From: Bacteroidota bacterium
Lineage (GTDB): Bacteria; Bacteroidota; Bacteroidia; CAIKAF01
Assembly (NCBI GenBank): GCA_023432985.1
Contig: JAEZEQ010000049.1
Coordinates: 1-33,723, forward strand
Length of the DNA: 33,723 nucleotides
Reading direction: 5' to 3'
Position 1 is the first letter of the stretch. Each line of letters starts with the position of its first letter. A model generated the notes under the pieces. That model did no database searches and was not told where the DNA came from. It saw only the letters and a program-made list of their open reading frames with translations. Positions 25,084 to 33,645 of the stretch are shown in pieces. A program made the position numbers and the translations under genes.

Positions 25084-25836
25084 ATGAAAATACTAGATGG
25101 AAAAGTAGCCATTGTAACCGGTGGAAGCCGTGGAATTGGAAAAGGCATAGTAAAAAAATTAGCCGAGCAAGGCGCTAACGTTGTTTTCACCTATGTATCG
25201 AGTGATGCGGCGGCACAGGCTGTGGTAGATGAATACAGCAGTGCATACGGAGTAGAAATTAAAGCCATTAAAAATGACGCGTCCTATTTAGAACAAGCCG
25301 AGCAATTGGTAGACGAAACCATGAAGGCTTTTGGGCGCATAGATATAGTAGTAAACAATGCGGGTATTACCAAGGACAATTTGCTTATGCGTATGAGTGA
25401 ATCCGATTGGGATGCTGTCATCAACACCAATTTAAAAAGTGTTTTCAATATGACCAAAGCCGTTCAAAAGGTAATGCTTAAGCAACGTTCGGGGTCCATC
25501 ATCAATCTTAGTTCGGTCGTTGGCCGTAGTGGTAACGCCGGGCAGTCGAACTACGCCGCCTCCAAATCGGGAGTAATCGGTTTTACGCAGGCCGTTGCGC
25601 GTGAATTGGGATCCCGAAATATACGATGCAATGCTATAGCACCGGGATTTATAGAAACAGAGATGACCGAAAAACTGGATGAAACCACAAAATCTGGGTG
25701 GATACAAAATATCCCTCTGAAAAGAGCGGGTACGACCGAAGATGTGGCCAATGCGGTTTTATTTTTCGCCTCGGATATGTCGGCCTATATTAGCGGTCAG
25801 ACCCTGAATGTTTGTGGGGCCATGCTTACCAATTAA
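25084..25836 (+). CDS. fabG: 3-oxoacyl-[acyl-carrier-protein] reductase
   Basis: 250 residues, a classic short-chain dehydrogenase. The NADP(H) motif TGGSRGIG is at 12-19, NNAG at 91-94, and the catalytic residues are Asn115, Ser144, Tyr157 and Lys161 ('SNYAASKSGVIGFTQAVARE'). The C-terminal 'GFIETEMTEKLDE', 'IPLKRAGTTEDVANAVLFFA' and 'YISGQTLNVCGAM' are those of FabG. It reduces 3-oxoacyl-ACP with NADPH in fatty acid elongation. Other fab genes are not nearby, so a related SDR with another substrate remains possible, but the match to FabG is close along the whole length. Confidence 0.92.
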   Translation: MKILDGKVAIVTGGSRGIGKGIVKKLAEQGANVVFTYVSSDAAAQAVVDEYSSAYGVEIKAIKNDASYLEQAEQLVDETMKAFGRIDIVVNNAGITKDNLLMRMSESDWDAVINTNLKSVFNMTKAVQKVMLKQRSGSIINLSSVVGRSGNAGQSNYAASKSGVIGFTQAVARELGSRNIRCNAIAPGFIETEMTEKLDETTKSGWIQNIPLKRAGTTEDVANAVLFFASDMSAYISGQTLNVCGAMLTN

Positions 25837-25871
25837 TATACGTTTCATTTTAAAACAACGTTGATTCATTT

Positions 25872-27947
25872 GTGTCACTGATATTGCATTATTCTTATTG
25901 GTTTATCTTGCTTTGTGTATTGGTTGGTACAGGAATCAGTACCTTATTATATATACGTAGTGGTAGCGAGATACCCGAAAAGATCAAGTGGTTTCTTTTT
26001 GCAGTTCGTTCCATTTGTCTTTCCCTGCTTGTATTTTTACTATTCAATCCGCTCACTAAAAGCAGTCGCACCGAAATAGAGCAAGCTCAAATATTTTTTC
26101 TTCAAGATCAATCGGCATCCATACATTTAAGTAAAGACAGCGCCTATTATAAAAGTGCCTATTTACAAAGCCGGGATCAATTGTTGGAGCGATTAGCTGC
26201 AAAATACAAACTGCGTAGTTTCTCATTTTCCGAGGACCTGAAAGAAGGATTAAGCGGAGATTATAGTGGCACAGAAACCAATATAGATCAGGCCTTAAAG
26301 GAGCTGGAGCTAATATCATCCGGTCAGCATATAGGGGCTGTGATACTTGCTTCGGATGGAATAATTACTCGTGGGAACAATCCATTGAATCGTCTTTCCC
26401 ATTTCAAAAGTCCATTTTACACAATAGGATTAGGCGATACGAGCAGTAGAAAAGATTGGTATATACGGCATTTGATCAGCAACAAAATCGCATTTACCAA
26501 CAGTCGTGTTCCTGTGGACATACAAATAGGTGCCGATAAACTAAAGGGCAAACAGGGTATATTGAGGGTATATTTCGACGGCAAGAAAATAGAGGAGCAA
26601 AAAATCGACATAGACGAAGATCAGCGGGATTTTTCGCGCAGCATATATATAGAAGTCAAAGAGCCGGGTATATTTCCTATACGTGCCGAACTTAGTCCGC
26701 TCGAGGGCGAACAAAATCTCAAGAACAACAGTCTGACCCAATATATAGAAGTCAACAATACCCGAAAAAAGATAGCTTTAGTTTCCGAGGGGCCTCATCC
26801 TGATTTAGGAGCCATTCGCAGCAGTTTAATTAAGGACGATAATATAGAGCTCAGCATGTTTCAGGCCAACGATTTCGATCCGAATGCCGATTGGAATTTA
26901 GTCATACTACATGGTTTACCTACCCAAAACACATCCATGGGCAATACCTTTTTGCAATTAAAAAACAAGAAAACGCCTTTATGGTTAATATTGGGAGAGA
27001 AGACATCCGTTTTTGGTTTAAACAATTTAAAGTTGGGCCTACAAATCAACGGTGTTCGTTCTGGTCGTGAATCTGCCCGTGCGGTTGTAAACATGGGGTT
27101 TCAGGGTTTCAATATTAGCGAAAACATGCAGCTATTATTTAAGGAGGGTCCTCCCCTTCAGGCCTTATCGGGGAATTTTGTGGTATCCAACAATGCACAG
27201 GTATTGGCCACCAAGCGCATAGGCAATATAGAGACGCAGATACCCATATGGCTAGTGGTGCAGCAGGAGGCTTATAAAAACAGCATATTGGCAGCGGAGG
27301 GATTATGGCGATTGCGTTTATTCGATTTCGAGAAAAACGGCAACAGTTCAATCTTCGACGAGTGGATACAAAAAACCGTACAATTATTAGCAGCTCAAGA
27401 CGATAAGAGTAAATTCCGTTTAGACGTTAAAAACAGCTATGATGCGGGTGAATCGGTTTATATGCGGGCGGAGGTCTACAATGATGCCTATGAGCCGATA
27501 AACGATGCGCAGGTATCCATTATGCTGGTCGATAGCAGTGGAGCAAAATTGCCATTTCAATTCAGTGCGCAAGACGCATACTATACCTTAAATCCGGGCA
27601 GACTGCCGGCGGGGATATATGCCTATACTGCACAGGCACAGAAAGCGGGGATTAACCATCAAAAGAAAGGAAATTTCGTGGTACGTCAAGATCCGGCCGA
27701 ATACCATAAATTAAAAGCAGACCATAGTCTATTAAAGCAAATGAGTGCGCAAAGTGATGGGAAATTTCATTTGCCTATAGACATGAATCAGATAGAAAAC
27801 GAGATAGAACAGCATCAAAAAATGAAACCAAAAAGTCGTACCTTTACCGATTATGCGGCATGGATCAATTGGAAATGGCTGGCAATATGCATCATACTTT
27901 TGCTGAGCATGGAATGGTTTGTGCGTAAATGGTACGGGGTTTATTAA
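25872..27947 (+). CDS. Membrane-anchored VWA-domain protein, unknown function
   Basis: 691 residues starting at GTG. Two N-terminal membrane helices (about 8-28 and 40-59) precede a von Willebrand A-like domain. Its MIDAS metal site looks complete: Asp79-x-Ser81-x-Ser83 ('FFLQDQSASIHLSK'), Thr134/136 ('SGTETNIDQAL') and Asp162 ('VILASDGIITRGNNPL'). The large middle part (about 210-620) is beta-rich and includes a Rossmann-like stretch ('KKIALVSEGPHPDLGAIRSS'). It ends with one membrane helix (about 665-684) and a short tail. The layout resembles the Bacteroidota VWA/glutamine-amidotransferase-like membrane proteins, whose role is unclear. It follows fabG by 35 bp, and a phosphoribosyltransferase gene begins 18 bp after it, so the three may share transcription. 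Confidence 0.8.
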   Translation: MSLILHYSYWFILLCVLVGTGISTLLYIRSGSEIPEKIKWFLFAVRSICLSLLVFLLFNPLTKSSRTEIEQAQIFFLQDQSASIHLSKDSAYYKSAYLQSRDQLLERLAAKYKLRSFSFSEDLKEGLSGDYSGTETNIDQALKELELISSGQHIGAVILASDGIITRGNNPLNRLSHFKSPFYTIGLGDTSSRKDWYIRHLISNKIAFTNSRVPVDIQIGADKLKGKQGILRVYFDGKKIEEQKIDIDEDQRDFSRSIYIEVKEPGIFPIRAELSPLEGEQNLKNNSLTQYIEVNNTRKKIALVSEGPHPDLGAIRSSLIKDDNIELSMFQANDFDPNADWNLVILHGLPTQNTSMGNTFLQLKNKKTPLWLILGEKTSVFGLNNLKLGLQINGVRSGRESARAVVNMGFQGFNISENMQLLFKEGPPLQALSGNFVVSNNAQVLATKRIGNIETQIPIWLVVQQEAYKNSILAAEGLWRLRLFDFEKNGNSSIFDEWIQKTVQLLAAQDDKSKFRLDVKNSYDAGESVYMRAEVYNDAYEPINDAQVSIMLVDSSGAKLPFQFSAQDAYYTLNPGRLPAGIYAYTAQAQKAGINHQKKGNFVVRQDPAEYHKLKADHSLLKQMSAQSDGKFHLPIDMNQIENEIEQHQKMKPKSRTFTDYAAWINWKWLAICIILLLSMEWFVRKWYGVY

Positions 27948-27965
27948 AAAAAAACAGGAAAAAAA

Positions 27966-28466
27966 ATGGAAAGGACGCGCATATTAAGTGCTTCGGAAAT
28001 GGAAATAAAAACCGAACGAATTGCCTTAGAGATATTGGAAGACAGTCATACCGAACCGATTTTATATCTCGTTGGGATTATGCCCAATGGCAAGCAATTT
28101 GCGGAAGATTTAATCCGCCATATTAAAAAAGAAATACCCACCATAGAATGCGTATTGATTACGGCATCAGCTGCGCACAAGAACAGTTCGGATGCAGAAA
28201 TAAGCTTCAGTATGCCTTTAGAAAATATACGCAATCATCATGTTGTACTAATAGATGATGTGTTGAATTCGGGCAAAACCATGGCAGCAGTATTAAAAGA
28301 AATTGTTCAACAGGCTCCAAAGCAGGTCAAAACCGCCGTAATGGTAGAGCGTGCACATAAAAACTTTCCTATACATGCCGATTATAGAGGCTTATCCGTA
28401 AACACCAATTTACAGAATCATATCGAAGTAGAAATGCAGGGCGAAAAGTCTGCCTGGCTATTGTAG
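27966..28466 (+). CDS. Phosphoribosyltransferase family protein, PyrR-like
   Basis: 166 residues. The PRPP-binding loop lies at about 93-105 ('VVLIDDVLNSGKTMAAVL'), with the usual acidic pair. The tail 'MVERAHKNFPIHADYRGLSV' resembles PyrR, in which the same position reads like 'LVDRGHRELPIRADFVG'. The N-terminal 'RILSASEMEIKTERIALEIL' also fits PyrR. PyrR proteins are uracil phosphoribosyltransferases and, in many bacteria, RNA-binding attenuators of pyrimidine genes. No pyrimidine gene or attenuator is present here, so an RNA-binding role is not supported, and the base specificity is unknown. It begins 18 bp after the VWA gene. Confidence 0.85.
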   Translation: MERTRILSASEMEIKTERIALEILEDSHTEPILYLVGIMPNGKQFAEDLIRHIKKEIPTIECVLITASAAHKNSSDAEISFSMPLENIRNHHVVLIDDVLNSGKTMAAVLKEIVQQAPKQVKTAVMVERAHKNFPIHADYRGLSVNTNLQNHIEVEMQGEKSAWLL

Positions 28467-28565
28467 AATTTGATCTTGATAGTATGCATTGTAAAGGCTG
28501 CACTTCAATAATTGCCAGTCATCCCGTATAAAATTATTACCTTGCGCCCAATTTTTTAAGAAAAG

Positions 28566-29615
28566 ATGGTAGAGATAACACATGTAGAAACGTCAAAAAT
28601 CGGGAATATAGATTTTGATAAATTGGAATTTGGGAAATATATATCCGATCATATGTTTGTGGCCGAATACAAGAACGGGAAATGGAGTGAGGGCAAAATA
28701 GTGCCCTTCGGATCCATAGAAATAAGTCCCTCCGCCCTTGCCTTGCATTACGGACAAAGCGTATTCGAAGGCATGAAAGCCTTTAAGACAGAGTCCGGGA
28801 ATATTAATATTTTTCGCATACAAAAGCATGCCGAGCGCATAAATAAATCTTTAGAGCGCATGTGTATGGCAGCTTTACCCGAGGCCTTATTTGAGGAGGG
28901 GGTAAGAAGTTTTATGCAGGTAGAGAAAGATTGGGTTCCGCCATCCGATAAGGGTAGTTTTTATTTGCGTCCATTTGTATTTGCCAGTGAATCGCGCTAT
29001 GGGGTAAAAATTTCGGACGAGTATTTATTTATAATTTTCGGGGGACCGGTAGGGCCTTATTTTCCGAAGCCATTACGCGTGAAAGTAGAGCGTGTATTCA
29101 GTCGTGCTGCGCCGGGTGGTACGGGTTCGGCCAAATGTGCGGGAAATTACGGTGCTTCTTTTTATCCAACCACAAAAGCGCAGGAAGAAGGCTTTGATGC
29201 CATAATATGGACCGATGGGAGTAAGCACGATTTCGTAGAAGAATCGGGAACCATGAACCTGATGTTTGTACAAAACGGGAAAATAATTACCCCCGAAATC
29301 ACCGACAGCATATTGCCCGGAATAACCCGCGACAGTTTATTAACCATTGCGCCGAGCCTGGGCTTAGAGTTTGAAACGAGAAAAGTTTCGGTACAGGAAA
29401 TAAAAGACGGATTAGAATCGGGTGCAATCACCGAGGCATTTGGTACGGGTACAGCCGCCATAGTGGCATATATACACCAAATACATATAGATGGAAAAGA
29501 TTATACACTTCCAGCGTTTACTGAGAATTCGGTACAAAATCGGTTGAAAATGGCATTACATGGCCTTCGTACCTCCGATCAGAAAGATGTCTATGGATGG
29601 AATAATTTTCTTTAA
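28566..29615 (+). CDS. ilvE: Branched-chain amino acid aminotransferase
   Basis: 349 residues, the longer BCAT form common in Bacteroidota. 'ALHYGQSVFEGMKAFKTESG' (about 59-78) and 'YLRPFVFASESRYGVK' form the substrate pocket. The PLP Schiff-base lysine is Lys190 in 'PGGTGSAKCAGNYGASFYPT'. 'FVEESGTMNLMFVQNGKI' and 'DSILPGITRDSLLTIA' hold PLP phosphate contacts, and 'ITEAFGTGTAAIVAYI' closes the domain. It interconverts leucine, isoleucine and valine with their 2-oxo acids, using glutamate/2-oxoglutarate. Preceded by a 99-bp gap with a weak near-consensus element (TACCTTGC) about 30 bp upstream; no other ilv/leu genes are nearby. Convergent with rimO. Confidence 0.95.
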   Translation: MVEITHVETSKIGNIDFDKLEFGKYISDHMFVAEYKNGKWSEGKIVPFGSIEISPSALALHYGQSVFEGMKAFKTESGNINIFRIQKHAERINKSLERMCMAALPEALFEEGVRSFMQVEKDWVPPSDKGSFYLRPFVFASESRYGVKISDEYLFIIFGGPVGPYFPKPLRVKVERVFSRAAPGGTGSAKCAGNYGASFYPTTKAQEEGFDAIIWTDGSKHDFVEESGTMNLMFVQNGKIITPEITDSILPGITRDSLLTIAPSLGLEFETRKVSVQEIKDGLESGAITEAFGTGTAAIVAYIHQIHIDGKDYTLPAFTENSVQNRLKMALHGLRTSDQKDVYGWNNFL

Positions 29616-29738
29616 GATCAAATAAAGAAACCTAGCCTTTCATGAAGGGAGTAGACCTGCCATGAATGGAAAATAAAATGCTGTTTTTAATATTGTTAAC
29701 TTCTTATTCTAGAGAGCAAAATGAGATGCAAAAAAACG

Positions 29739-31052
29739 CTATTCCACCACTTTCCCAAATAGGTCGAATTCCTGTGCCTCTTCAATGCGCACTTTTACGA
29801 AATCGCCAATACGTACATACTGATCTTTGATCGGAATAAGCACTTCATTGTCTACATCCGGCGAATCGAACTCCGTTCTTCCTACAAAAAATTCACCTTC
29901 AACCCGGTCTATTAAAACCAAGAATTCCTTGCCTATTTTTTCCTGATTTAAATTATAGGAAATATCGCGTTGAATTTCCATCAGTTCATTTGCTCTATCG
30001 TGTTTATCTTCTTCACTCACATCATCCTTCAGGTTGAATGCATGCGTATTCTCTTCGTGCGAATAGGTAAATACGCCCATACGATCGAATTGAATGTCGC
30101 GAATAAACTGTTTAAGTTCTTCCACATGTTCGGGTTTTTCTCCCGGATAGCCGACAATAAGCGTTGTACGAATGGCAATTCCCGGCACTTTATCTCTAAA
30201 CATGCGTACCAAGTCATAGGTTTTTTGCTTATTTACACCTCTGCGCATACTTTTCAATATATCGTCGCTAACGTGTTGCAGCGGGATATCGATATATTTA
30301 CAAACCTTAGGGTTTTCGCGCATCACATCCAGCACATCCTCAGGGAATCCGTTCGGAAAGGCATAATGCAATCGGATCCATTCAATTCCCTCCACTTCAC
30401 TTAGGGCATTCAGCAATGCGGCTAATTTTCTTTCCTTATATAAATCCAATCCATAATAGGTAGAATCCTGTGCAATAATGATCAATTCTTTCGTTCCTCC
30501 TGCGGCCAGTTTTTTCGCTTCCGCAACCAAATCTTCAATGGGCTTACTGATATGATTTCCTCGCATAAGAGGTATGGCACAGAAAGAACAAGGGCGGTCG
30601 CATCCTTCGGATATTTTCAGATAGGCATAATGGCGGGGAGTTGTCAATAAACGTTCGCCCAATAATTCGACCTTATAATCCGCTTTCAGGGTTTTAAGTA
30701 GGGCGGGCAATTCCCGGGTTCCAAACCAACGGTCCACCTCAGCTATCTCCGCTTCCAATTCGCTTTTATATCTTTCGCTCAAACATCCGGTAACATAGAC
30801 TTTGTCGACCTGTCCCCTTTTTTTGGCTTCGGCATAACGCAAAATGGTTTGAATACTTTCTTCCTTTGCATTGTCAATAAATCCGCACGTATTAATCACC
30901 ACCACATTAAAATCATCTTGTTCGGATTCGTGGCTTACTTCCATTCCATTGGCATGCAATTGGCCCATGAGGACTTCGGAATCATACGTATTTTTGGAAC
31001 ATCCCAAGGTTACGATATTTACCTTATTCTTTTTTAATGTCCTGGCTTTCAT
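29739..31052 (-). CDS. rimO: Ribosomal protein S12 methylthiotransferase
   Basis: 437 residues. The N-terminal UPF0004/MTTase domain has its three cluster cysteines at Cys18 ('VTLGCSKNTYDSEV'), Cys56 ('INTCGFIDNAKEESIQ') and Cys90 ('YVTGCLSERY'). The radical-SAM motif is Cys151-x3-Cys155-x2-Cys158 ('ISEGCDRPCSFCAIP'), followed by 'MRGNHISKPIEDLVAEAK'. A C-terminal TRAM domain ends the protein ('GDFVKVRIEEAQEFDLFGKV'). RimO adds a methylthio group to the conserved aspartate of S12 (Asp89 of the rpsL product here). 'LGCSKNTYDSE' and the absence of tRNA-type features favour RimO over MiaB. The ATG shares one base with the stop of the DUF4293 gene upstream, so translation is probably coupled. Confidence 0.96.
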   Translation of the reverse strand: MKARTLKKNKVNIVTLGCSKNTYDSEVLMGQLHANGMEVSHESEQDDFNVVVINTCGFIDNAKEESIQTILRYAEAKKRGQVDKVYVTGCLSERYKSELEAEIAEVDRWFGTRELPALLKTLKADYKVELLGERLLTTPRHYAYLKISEGCDRPCSFCAIPLMRGNHISKPIEDLVAEAKKLAAGGTKELIIIAQDSTYYGLDLYKERKLAALLNALSEVEGIEWIRLHYAFPNGFPEDVLDVMRENPKVCKYIDIPLQHVSDDILKSMRRGVNKQKTYDLVRMFRDKVPGIAIRTTLIVGYPGEKPEHVEELKQFIRDIQFDRMGVFTYSHEENTHAFNLKDDVSEEDKHDRANELMEIQRDISYNLNQEKIGKEFLVLIDRVEGEFFVGRTEFDSPDVDNEVLIPIKDQYVRIGDFVKVRIEEAQEFDLFGKVVE

Positions 31053-31558
31053 TATCTAATGCGGTCTGTGCTTTTAATTAAATCATCGTCTTTTTTCACC
31101 CCTTTATAACCCAGATAGGTTAATATCCATGCCAAAAAAGGCATAAAAACAGCTATGGATTTTGGATATACAATTTCAATTTCAGCACCGGGATTCGTAC
31201 CAAAAATATAGAATAGCGTAAATGCCATTAAGATAAGGAGTATAACCATTACAATCTTGCTCCAGCGAAGCTGAAAACTTCTTTTTTTATAGGAAAAAAG
31301 GATAATAGCGAGTAGAATTACAGTCAGCAAGAAGCAGGCCAAGGCTACGGGGGTAAAAATTTCGGCAAGGAAATCTTCGGCATTACCCCACACATTGCGA
31401 ATGCCCCATTTTCCACTTAGTTCGTCCCTGTCTATAATAGCCAAACTTGCAGATGCTCCGCTTTCTATATGTCTTACAGCAATGACGGGCAAAAACAAAA
31501 AAGCCATCATGCAAAGCTGAGCAAGTACGAAATAAAGCGATTGTATGCGTTGAATCAT
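31052..31558 (-). CDS. DUF4293 family membrane protein
   Basis: 168 residues with four predicted membrane helices (about 7-27, 73-95, 101-121, 133-150). The start 'MIQRIQSLYFVLAQLCMMAF' and the pattern 'LIAIILFSYKKRSFQLRWSK'-like centre are typical of DUF4293, a family that I know only from Bacteroidota. Function unknown. Its stop overlaps the rimO start by one base (TAATG), and the gene follows the metallophosphoesterase gene by 54 bp, with a near-consensus promoter in that gap. The repeated proximity to rimO may be incidental. Confidence 0.85.
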   Translation of the reverse strand: MIQRIQSLYFVLAQLCMMAFLFLPVIAVRHIESGASASLAIIDRDELSGKWGIRNVWGNAEDFLAEIFTPVALACFLLTVILLAIILFSYKKRSFQLRWSKIVMVILLILMAFTLFYIFGTNPGAEIEIVYPKSIAVFMPFLAWILTYLGYKGVKKDDDLIKSTDRIR

Positions 31559-31572
31559 CTTGATTTTTTTTG

Positions 31573-31602
31573 CAAAGAAACGGAATTTAGATGATTTAGC
31601 AA
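31573..31602 (-). promoter_or_regulatory. Near-consensus promoter of the DUF4293-rimO pair
   Basis: Minus strand: TTG (-33), 19-nt spacer, TTTCTTTG (-7; one mismatch to TAnnTTTG), 15 bp upstream of the DUF4293 ATG. It would let the pair be expressed apart from the metallophosphoesterase gene. Confidence 0.55.
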
Positions 31603-31612
31603 GCCGCTTTTT

Positions 31613-32101
31613 TTATCGAGGCAATTCGAATATCTCGAGTTGTGTCGGCTTTCCGTCTTTGATTTGAAAACGGATGGCCGTGCGTACTTTATGCCAACCT
31701 TGTATTCCGGCCGCGCCCGGATTAATATGCAGATGATTCCATTGTTTATCGTATATGACCTTGAGTATATGCGAGTGTCCCACAACCACCATGTCGGGTT
31801 GTTCGGCCCGAATGAGTCCTAATGTACGGGCATTGTATTTTCCCGGATAACCTCCTATATGGGTCATAAGGACTTTCATTCCCCCTACTTCAAAAATGGA
31901 ATTAAGCGGATAACGAACACGTATTTTCCCGTCGTCTATATTCCCGTAAACGGCCCTCAAAGGTTTAAAATGCTCTAGTTTGTCAGCCAGCGCAACATCC
32001 CCAATATCGCCTGCATGCCATATTTCATCGCAGTTTTCGAAGAAAGGAAGAAAAGCCGAATCGAGTTGGCTATGGGTATCTGACAATATGCCTATTTTCA
32101 C
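31613..32101 (-). CDS. Metallophosphoesterase, YfcE/MJ0936 type
   Basis: 162 residues from a GTG codon; no in-frame ATG fits, and the metal motif begins at residue 8. The phosphoesterase motifs are complete: Asp8-x-His10 ('ILSDTHSQL'), Asp32 ('WHAGDIGDVAL'), Asn54 with Asp56 ('VYGNIDDGKIRV'), His in 'LMTHIGGYPG', and the final 'VVVGHSHILKV' and 'LHINPGAAG'. Members of this family are manganese-dependent phosphodiesterases that act on model substrates; the natural substrate is usually unknown. It lies divergent to the secreted protein gene at 32278 and upstream of DUF4293-rimO on the same strand. Confidence 0.92.
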   Translation of the reverse strand: MKIGILSDTHSQLDSAFLPFFENCDEIWHAGDIGDVALADKLEHFKPLRAVYGNIDDGKIRVRYPLNSIFEVGGMKVLMTHIGGYPGKYNARTLGLIRAEQPDMVVVGHSHILKVIYDKQWNHLHINPGAAGIQGWHKVRTAIRFQIKDGKPTQLEIFELPR

Positions 32102-32122
32102 TTGTAGCTATCTATAATTTCA

Positions 32123-32130
32123 CAAAAGTA
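32123..32130 (-). promoter_or_regulatory. Probable -7 promoter element of the metallophosphoesterase gene
   Basis: Minus strand TACTTTTG, identical to the elements before rpsL and rpmB, 21 bp upstream of the GTG start. The -33 position lacks a clean TTG. Confidence 0.6.
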
Positions 32131-32277
32131 GGATAAAATATTTCTCGGAATCTGCCTGCTGATACGCTGTGTAAAATTCCACCTGATATTTAACAAATAT
32201 TTGCTACACAATACTGCCTTAAGTATTTGTATCTTAAAAGTTTATTGTCGAAATTTGTAGTCTAATCCCATCACACA

Positions 32278-33645
32278 ATGAAATCCATATTTACGTTCAC
32301 CCTCTTAAGCATTAGCTTGGGGCTTTTTGTGCCTAAATCTAATGCAGAATGTGTTGTTGACATTAACACCAACATATCCAGCATTACTCCCGGTTCCTGC
32401 AGCGGAATCCTTCGTGTAACAAACGGAGCTACTTTAACCATTGATGGCGTCACCAATTGGGCTGCCAATATTCCTTTCACCATAGTTGTAGAAAACGGCG
32501 GCGAAATTAAATGGGCCGGCAATTATACGTGGACACTTCCTGACAGTTCGGGTATTAAATTAATTTCGGGCGGACATTTATCGGTTGCGAATCCGTGTAA
32601 TGCGAACTGGTTAATTGTTATTGGTACGGATCAAATTTCTACCTGTTCAGGCGGCGCCGGAGTCTTTTCTTTTGCCGAACTTAATGCCGCCGGAGGAACA
32701 CCCACCGTCTCCCCTACTCTTTCTACCCACTACCTGTGCGCCCCCGGCGATTTAGTCGCCACCGGAAACCCCTCAGATTCATTACCGGGTGTCACCACCA
32801 CTTATCTTTGGACGGGTACCGGCCCCGGATCATTCACTTTCACTTCGCCCACTACTGTCAACACACAAATTACAGGTATTACAGTACCGGGTGTCTACAC
32901 ATTTAAGTTGTTGCTGACTGCCACTCACGGAAATAAAACCTATCGATATGCCTCTAAGGTTACTTCAACCCTTTATGTTCCGCCTTTAAATCAATCCGTA
33001 TTTCCGGTTTCAACCACCACTTGTCGTGGTGCCAATAACGAAATTAAAGTTGGTTCAAGTCAGACCGGTGTTACCTACAGCTTATATAATAATACAGACA
33101 CCAATACGGTGCTACAAAGTGCAATCGGAACCGGTTCTTCACTAGCCTACACCATTCCTTTTGTTCCGAATGTAGAAACCTATATAGTGAAAGCCGAATT
33201 CCCGGCAAACCCCTGTATAATTCGCGTTGGATCGCCTATTACGCTTTCTCCCGGACAAGAACCGAACTATTTGGCCAATGACCTGGACACCTGCGATTGT
33301 GTGGTAGACGGAAATAATTGGGTGGATTTTATTAAAGATGATCGTATTTTGCTTTCTATAAATTCGGGCGGACAAAATTTGGGTGAAGTAAGCGTTGTAG
33401 CATATGTGGATAGCAATCCCATCGACGTACAGGCTTGCGCCTCAGTTAACCCCCTTTATACAACCACCGTTATGGGACGTCGTTATGCTGTAATTCCCGA
33501 ATTTCAGCCCACAAATCCCATTCAAGTGCGCGTATTTTTCTCTAAATCAGAAATGGACGCATTGATTCTTGAAGCCAATGCCAACGTGAATCCAAACGAT
33601 GATTTTCCTTGGGGAAATATGACCGAATTGTATTTGGGTAAATAA
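32278..33645 (+). CDS. Secreted surface protein, interrupted by an in-frame TAA
   Basis: 455 residues to the TAA at 33643-33645. A signal peptide is clear (about 1-23, cleavage after SNA). Residues about 24-130 look like a beta-rich start ('TNGATLTIDGVTNW', 'ENGGEIKWAGNYTW'). About 157-240 resemble a PKD-like domain ('YLCAPGDLVATGNPSDSLPG', 'YLWTGTGPGSFTFTSPTTVN'). The C-terminal part includes 'NPIQVRVFFSKSEMDALILE', a pattern I recall from Bacteroidota surface proteins, where the domain goes on past this point. The frame after the TAA stays open and looks coding to the window edge, so the gene may be a broken or misread copy of a larger protein. No T9SS sorting domain is seen before the stop. 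Function unknown. Confidence 0.7.
   Translation: MKSIFTFTLLSISLGLFVPKSNAECVVDINTNISSITPGSCSGILRVTNGATLTIDGVTNWAANIPFTIVVENGGEIKWAGNYTWTLPDSSGIKLISGGHLSVANPCNANWLIVIGTDQISTCSGGAGVFSFAELNAAGGTPTVSPTLSTHYLCAPGDLVATGNPSDSLPGVTTTYLWTGTGPGSFTFTSPTTVNTQITGITVPGVYTFKLLLTATHGNKTYRYASKVTSTLYVPPLNQSVFPVSTTTCRGANNEIKVGSSQTGVTYSLYNNTDTNTVLQSAIGTGSSLAYTIPFVPNVETYIVKAEFPANPCIIRVGSPITLSPGQEPNYLANDLDTCDCVVDGNNWVDFIKDDRILLSINSGGQNLGEVSVVAYVDSNPIDVQACASVNPLYTTTVMGRRYAVIPEFQPTNPIQVRVFFSKSEMDALILEANANVNPNDDFPWGNMTELYLGK

Noticed and set aside
28467..28565. Promoter for ilvE (TACCTTGC with TTG 23 nt upstream)
   Set aside because: The -7 element misses the consensus TTTG end and the spacer is at the limit; I mention it with ilvE but do not list it as a feature.
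29616..29738. Terminator between ilvE and rimO
   Set aside because: The only inverted repeat (CCTTT, CATG, AAGGG) is short with a wobble pair and has no T tract on either side.
29970..30404. Plus-strand open frame of 144 codons within rimO
   Set aside because: It is antisense to a confident radical-SAM gene and has no motif of its own.
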